Of a stretch of 8,796 nt of DNA, positions 5,311 to 8,796 are shown piece after piece. Each line of letters opens with the position of its first letter. The first letter of the stretch is position 1. This DNA comes from Lachnospiraceae bacterium (GTDB lineage: Bacteria > Bacillota > Clostridia > Lachnospirales > Lachnospiraceae). Position numbers and translations under genes: made by a program. The DNA lies in NCBI GenBank assembly GCA_016301965.1, contig JAEDOO010000075.1:1-8796 (forward strand), read 5' to 3'. A model generated the notes under the pieces. The model was not told where the DNA came from, searched no databases, and was given only the letters and a program-made list of their open reading frames with translations.

Positions 5311-6597
5311 TTAGTCGATGGGCTGCAGGACTTCTTTGTTGATGGAAGTGTCTGCGTCTTCGGTAGTTTCTGCGGCGGCAGAGCTTTCGGTGTCTGTCTC
5401 TGCTGTATCGGATACAGCGGAGGTCTCTGTCTCTTCTGCTTCTACCATTTTTTCTGTGATGATGGCATTGTCGATAATGATCTTGTTGATACGTTCAAGC
5501 ATCAGGGACTGTTCTACGCTGAATCTTTCATAATAAGAAAAGAAGGTATCCTCGTCCACACCGGATGATTCGATCAGTTCGTTCAGACTTTCCTGATACT
5601 GCTCGTCTTCCGGGGAGATTCCCTCTGCTTTTTCGATGGCTGCCATGACAAGCAGCTGTCCGGCCATGCTCTGGGCATAGGCAGTCTGCATTTCTTCGTA
5701 GTCATCCGCAGTCAGATTCTTGGCTTCCATATACTGTTCTACCGTGATACCGCTCTGGGTACAATAACTGTTTAGCATCTGATCGTAATAATATCTGCCA
5801 TACTGCACCATTTCTTCCGGATAATCATTGACTTTAGAGTTTTCCAGAACCATTTTCCAGGCATCTGCTTCCATCGTATCTTCAGCCTCTGCATTGTTCT
5901 GTGTTTCAAGATTGACTCTGATATCTCTCCGGTAATCTTCTACAGACTCAAATTCTGTATTTGCCTTCACCCATTCTTCAGAGATCTCTTTGGATGTGGT
6001 CTGTACTTTGTTGACTGTTACCTTAAACTGTACAGGTTTTCCGCTGAGTTCTGCCGTATAGTTTTTGGGGAAAGTCAGGTCAAGTGTCACAACATCGCCT
6101 TTTTTCGCACCTACAAGACCATCCTCGAAACCATCGATAAAGCTGTGGCTGCCCAGCTGCAGATCATAACCGCTGGCGCTGCCGCCTTCGAATTCCTCGC
6201 CTTCCATGGTACCTACATAATCGATGTTTACCGTGTCGCCGTTTTCTGCGGCTCTGTCAACTTCTACATAGGTGTTTTCCAGTGCATCTGTCACTGAGGC
6301 ATCAATATCTGCGTCACTGACTTCTACGACTTCTTTGGTCAGTTCCAGCCCTTTATATTCTCCGAGAGTGACCAGCTTATCCAGATCCAGCTCTCCTGTC
6401 AGATCCGCCAATGTTGTGGGCGGCACGTAATCAGCCGGAACCTCTACCTCTGACAGCGACACACCCTCTGTCTCACTTTCTGCGGCACTGCTGACTACGG
6501 AAGAAGAAGTCGATGTTGTTTCTTCCTTTTTGCCGCAGCCGCTCACTGCCATAGATAATGTCAGCAGTCCCAGAACGAATAACCATCTTTTTTTCAT
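5311..6597 (-). CDS. Lipoprotein peptidyl-prolyl isomerase, trigger-factor-like (FKBP domain plus C-terminal chaperone region)
   Basis: A 428-residue secreted lipoprotein. Residues 1-21 are a signal peptide, with KKR, a hydrophobic core and lipobox VSGC21, so the mature Cys would be lipidated and the protein held on the outer face of the membrane. A Ser/Thr/Glu-rich linker follows (22-60). An FKBP-type domain spans about 118-198: GDTVNIDYVGT, then FEGG, then LGSHSFIDGFEDGLVGAKKGD, then LTFPKNY, all close to the PPIase domain of trigger factor. Residues about 200-380 are helical and resemble the trigger factor C-terminal chaperone arms. An acidic, Ser/Thr/Ala-rich tail (385-420) ends the protein. 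The ribosome-binding N-terminal domain of true trigger factor is absent, so this is not tig itself. The likely role is folding of exported proteins, comparable in concept to PrsA. The ATG at 6595-6597 follows GGAG at 9 nt and a strong promoter. The stop is 7 nt from the palindromic terminator. Confidence 0.9.
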   Translation of the reverse strand: MKKRWLFVLGLLTLSMAVSGCGKKEETTSTSSSVVSSAAESETEGVSLSEVEVPADYVPPTTLADLTGELDLDKLVTLGEYKGLELTKEVVEVSDADIDASVTDALENTYVEVDRAAENGDTVNIDYVGTMEGEEFEGGSASGYDLQLGSHSFIDGFEDGLVGAKKGDVVTLDLTFPKNYTAELSGKPVQFKVTVNKVQTTSKEISEEWVKANTEFESVEDYRRDIRVNLETQNNAEAEDTMEADAWKMVLENSKVNDYPEEMVQYGRYYYDQMLNSYCTQSGITVEQYMEAKNLTADDYEEMQTAYAQSMAGQLLVMAAIEKAEGISPEDEQYQESLNELIESSGVDEDTFFSYYERFSVEQSLMLERINKIIIDNAIITEKMVEAEETETSAVSDTAETDTESSAAAETTEDADTSINKEVLQPID

Positions 6598-6643
6598 GAT
6601 CTATGTCTCCATTTCTTTTCTTTTTTACACAATTGCGACAAAC

Positions 6644-6673
6644 ATTATAGCATACCTTACGAAAGTCTGTACA
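6644..6673 (-). promoter_or_regulatory. Promoter of the trigger-factor-like lipoprotein gene
   Basis: On the minus strand a perfect -10 TATAAT (6644-6649) is preceded by TGC (extended -10). A TGTACA -35 (6668-6673) lies 18 nt upstream. The -35 sits inside a 10-bp palindrome, TCTGTACAGA (6666-6675), which might be an operator. Confidence 0.75.
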
Positions 6674-6700
6674 GAGAATAGAGAAAAAACGAAAAATCAA

Positions 6701-6729
6701 TTGCCAATTACAGTTTTCAATGCTAGAAT
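6701..6729 (+). promoter_or_regulatory. Promoter of the small membrane-anchored protein gene
   Basis: TTGCCA (6701-6706), a 17-nt spacer ending in TGC (extended -10), then TAGAAT (6724-6729). It is divergent from the lipoprotein promoter; the two -35 boxes are 27 nt apart. Confidence 0.75.
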
Positions 6730-6772
6730 AAACAATGATTATTTATACATAATGAAATTTAGGAGGCACATT

Positions 6773-7231
6773 ATGAAAGTCTGGCAAATCCTTCTGATTA
6801 TTTTGATAATCATCGTTGCCGTACTGGCTATTCTCTATTTCGTCGGTAAACGCATGGAGAAAAAGCAGGCAGAACAGCAGCAGCAGATGGAAGCTATGAA
6901 GCAGCAGGTTTCCATGTTGATTATCGATAAAAAGAAAATGAAGCTTAAAGAATCCGGCCTGCCCCAGATGGTCATTGATCAAACGCCAAAATATATGCGG
7001 CGCGCGAAGCTGCCCATCGTCAAGGCCAAGGTAGGGCCAAAGATCATGACTCTTATCGCCGATGACAAAATTTTTGATCTTATTCCCGTCAAAAAAGAAG
7101 TTAAGGCTGTAGTCAGTGGTCTGTACATCATGGAAGTTCGCGGTATCCGCGGTTCTCTTGAACACAAGGAAAAGAAAAAAGGTCTTCTTGACAAGCTCAG
7201 CGCCAAATTAAACGGCGATTCCAAGAAATAA
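6773..7231 (+). CDS. Single-pass membrane-anchored protein of unknown function
   Basis: A 152-residue protein I do not recognise. Residues 4-25 (WQILLIILIIIVAVLAILYF) form one strong N-terminal membrane helix. A charged Gln-rich stretch follows (about 26-46, with EQQQQ), probably a short coiled coil. A basic soluble domain then spans 47-125 (SMLIIDKKKMKLKESGLP, KAKVGPKIMTLIADDKIFDLIP, then VSGLYIMEVRG), predicted rich in beta strands. The tail (126-152) is Lys-rich. Signs of Cys-lipidation or cleavage are absent, so the helix probably stays as an anchor; the positive residues K26 and R27 directly after it favour a cytoplasmic domain. The ATG at 6773-6775 is chosen because AGGAGG (6761-6766) sits 6 nt upstream. 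Longer in-frame readings run over the divergent promoters and this ribosome site, and are rejected. It is monocistronic, with its own promoter and terminator. Confidence 0.85.
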   Translation: MKVWQILLIILIIIVAVLAILYFVGKRMEKKQAEQQQQMEAMKQQVSMLIIDKKKMKLKESGLPQMVIDQTPKYMRRAKLPIVKAKVGPKIMTLIADDKIFDLIPVKKEVKAVVSGLYIMEVRGIRGSLEHKEKKKGLLDKLSAKLNGDSKK

Positions 7232-7248
7232 CTTACATAACAATTTCG

Positions 7249-7289
7249 CTGTCCTGCACCGCTTATTTTGTGGTGCAGGGCAGTTTTTT
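7249..7289 (+). terminator. Intrinsic terminator after the small membrane protein gene
   Basis: CTGTCCTGCACC (7249-7260) pairs with GGTGCAGGGCAG (7272-7283) over 12 bp with one G-U wobble, around an 11-nt loop, followed by TTTTTT (7284-7289). It lies 17 nt after the stop codon. Confidence 0.92.
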
Positions 7290-7382
7290 CTTATTCTGAG
7301 CGCATAATTCCGGAAAAACGCCCTGTCCTTTATCTGTTTTCTGAGAAATTCATACTTATTTTGAATTTGTTTTGTAAATAGT

Positions 7383-7411
7383 TTGTCACTCTGAGTATTC
7401 TGTGGTATTCT
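7383..7411 (+). promoter_or_regulatory. Sigma-A promoter of sstT
   Basis: TTGTCA (7383-7388), a 17-nt spacer ending in TGG (extended -10), then TATTCT (7406-7411). The start would be near 7418, leaving a leader of about 33 nt. The 90 nt between the preceding terminator and this promoter show nothing further I can support. Confidence 0.7.
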
Positions 7412-7450
7412 TTTCTACATAACAATTTTTATAAGAAAAGGAGAGAATTC

Positions 7451-8674
7451 ATGAAGACAATCGTCGCAAAGTACAATCAGACCAGTCTGATCCTGCGAAT
7501 TGCCGTTGGTCTTATCATCGGTATCATCCTGGGTATTGCAGTTCCCCAGGCAGGTTTCCTGGATATTCTGGGTACACTTTTTGTAGGTGCCTTAAAGGCC
7601 ATCGCTCCGATCCTGGTATTTGTTCTGGTTATCAGTTCTCTGGCCCAGGCAAGAAAGGGTATCGGTTCTCAGTTCCGCACAGTTATTATCCTGTATATGC
7701 TGAGTACACTGCTGGCTGCTTTTTTCGCAGTGATCGCCAGCTTCCTGTTCCCGGTTACTCTCAAGCTGACAGACGCTGTTGAGCAGGCTGCTCCGGTGGG
7801 TATCGGTGAGGTATTTAACACTCTGCTCAGCAATGTGGTTGCCAATCCGGTAGCTTCTCTGATGAATGCAAACTACATCGGTATTCTGTTCTGGGCTATC
7901 GTTCTTGGTCTGGCATTTAAATCCCTGGCCGCACCGGCTACTCTGGAGGTACTGATGAACCTCTCTGATGCCGTATCCAAGGTGGTTCGCTGGATCATCA
8001 ATCTGGCTCCCTTCGGTATCATGGGTCTGGTTCACAGCTCCGTATCTGAATACGGTATCGTTATCTTTAAGGATTACGGTAAACTGGTGGCTGTACTGGT
8101 CGGTACCATGCTGTTTACTTCTCTGATCGTGAATCCGCTGATCATCTTTATCTGTCTGCACAGAAATCCGTATCCGCTGGTATTCCGCTGTCTGAAGGAA
8201 AGTGGTGTGACTGCTTTCTTTACCAGAAGCTCTGCCGCCAATATTCCGGTAAATATGCAGCTGTGTGAAAAGCTTGGTCTTGATAAGGATATGTATTCTG
8301 TATCTATCCCGCTGGGCGCTACCATCAATATGGACGGTGCTGCCATCACCATCACGATCATGACTCTGGCTGCGGTGCATACTATGGGTATTTCTGTGGA
8401 TCTGCCTACGGCATTTATCCTTAGTGTTCTGGCTACTTTGGGTGCCTGCGGTGCCTCTGGTGTTGCCGGTGGTTCTCTGCTGCTGATCCCGATGGCTTGT
8501 TCTCTGTTTGGTATCTCTAATGATATTGCCATGCAGGTCGTTGGTGTAGGTTTTATCATCGGTGTTATCCAGGATTCTGTTGAGACAGCGCTGAACTCTG
8601 CGGGTGATGTTATGTTTGCTGCTACGGCTGAGTTCCGTGAGAAGATGAAGAGGGGCGAGGATTTCCACTTCTAA
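7451..8674 (+). CDS. sstT: Serine/threonine:Na+ symporter SstT
   Basis: A 407-residue polytopic membrane protein of the dicarboxylate/amino acid:cation symporter (DAACS) family, full length for SstT, which takes up serine and threonine with sodium. Diagnostic motifs are visible. TRSSAANIPVN (258-268) is the re-entrant loop HP1 with the serine-rich motif, in the SstT form. NMDGAA (293-298) is the TM7 motif that binds sodium and substrate. GACGASGVAGGS (331-342) is re-entrant loop HP2. QDSVETALNSAGD (374-386) is the TM8 substrate-site motif, where glutamate/aspartate carriers have an Arg. The N-terminus has the usual short cytoplasmic segment before TM1 (MKTIVAKYNQTSLILRIAVG). AAAAGGAGAG lies 7 nt before the ATG. 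It has its own promoter and terminator, so it is probably a single-gene transcript with no visible regulatory link to the genes to its left. Confidence 0.95.
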   Translation: MKTIVAKYNQTSLILRIAVGLIIGIILGIAVPQAGFLDILGTLFVGALKAIAPILVFVLVISSLAQARKGIGSQFRTVIILYMLSTLLAAFFAVIASFLFPVTLKLTDAVEQAAPVGIGEVFNTLLSNVVANPVASLMNANYIGILFWAIVLGLAFKSLAAPATLEVLMNLSDAVSKVVRWIINLAPFGIMGLVHSSVSEYGIVIFKDYGKLVAVLVGTMLFTSLIVNPLIIFICLHRNPYPLVFRCLKESGVTAFFTRSSAANIPVNMQLCEKLGLDKDMYSVSIPLGATINMDGAAITITIMTLAAVHTMGISVDLPTAFILSVLATLGACGASGVAGGSLLLIPMACSLFGISNDIAMQVVGVGFIIGVIQDSVETALNSAGDVMFAATAEFREKMKRGEDFHF

Positions 8675-8693
8675 TGGTATGTTTGTGAAGAAT

Positions 8694-8732
8694 GGAGGGC
8701 TGCTGAATGTATAACCGGCGGTCCTCCTTTTT
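8694..8732 (+). terminator. Intrinsic terminator after sstT
   Basis: GGAGGGCTGCT (8694-8704) pairs with GGCGGTCCTCC (8717-8727) over 11 positions, three of them G-U wobbles, around a 12-nt loop. TTTTT follows (8728-8732). It begins 19 nt after the sstT stop. Confidence 0.8.
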
Positions 8733-8750
8733 CATTGCCTCTCACAGAGA

Positions 8751-8796
8751 CCGGGGCTGGCCGGCTGTGGCCCTTCCGTGGGCGTCCTCCCGGGGG
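8751..8796. other. Very GC-rich segment, truncated by the window edge
   Basis: The last 46 bases contain no A and only 8 T, far richer in GC than the rest of the window. No start codon with a ribosome site is visible on either strand. It could be the edge of an intergenic repeat, a structured RNA, or the end of a convergent gene; nothing in view decides. Confidence 0.4.

Noticed and set aside
6530..6772. 81 extra N-terminal residues for the small membrane protein
   Set aside because: This reading is antisense to the lipoprotein start and runs over both divergent promoters and the AGGAGG site.
7592..8668. Long minus-strand ORF (358 residues) antisense to sstT
   Set aside because: It is low-complexity, rich in His, Gln, Arg, Ser and Thr, typical of a shadow of a membrane-protein gene; no ribosome site or family match.

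Overview
The window looks like chromosomal DNA of a gut-type Clostridia member, most likely Lachnospiraceae (a Blautia/Ruminococcus-like genus is an inference). The supporting points are moderate GC, strong AGGAGG ribosome sites, sigma-A promoters often with an extended TG-N -10 box, an SstT transporter, a Firmicutes-type MetA, and a trigger-factor-like lipoprotein. I see no rRNA, tRNA, CRISPR array, transposase or phage gene.

Layout. The left edge holds the first 62 codons of a branched-chain amino acid aminotransferase (minus strand), with its own promoter and a hairpin leader. Next is a two-gene minus-strand operon, read right to left. It starts with a 592-residue protein carrying a RelA/SpoT-type nucleotide pyrophosphokinase domain and a long unrecognised C-terminal part. 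A TTG-started 330-residue protein follows, translationally coupled, whose repeats suggest a beta-propeller. Divergent from this pair, on the plus strand, are a SEC-C zinc-motif protein and metA, probably co-transcribed. metA converges on a minus-strand lipoprotein with FKBP and trigger-factor-like C-terminal regions. The gap between these two holds a 151-bp palindromic element with 43-bp perfect arms that should terminate transcription both ways. Divergent from the lipoprotein is a small membrane-anchored protein of unknown function with a clear terminator. The right end carries sstT (Na+/serine-threonine symporter), its terminator, and a very GC-rich tail cut by the window edge.

How the genes fit together. 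Three genes concern amino-acid metabolism: ilvE (branched-chain amino acids), metA (methionine) and sstT (Ser/Thr uptake). One encodes an extracytoplasmic folding factor. The least ordinary part is the RelA/SpoT-like plus propeller-like pair. The synthetase domain keeps the R-x-K-x3-S-x3-K, D-x3-I-R and E-x-Q-x-R-T signatures. The G-Y-x-S-x-H acceptor-nucleotide motif of (p)ppGpp synthetases is not recognisable, and there is no HD hydrolase domain. This pair is the best candidate for an undescribed nucleotide-signalling, toxin-antitoxin or defence-type system here, but that role is an inference.
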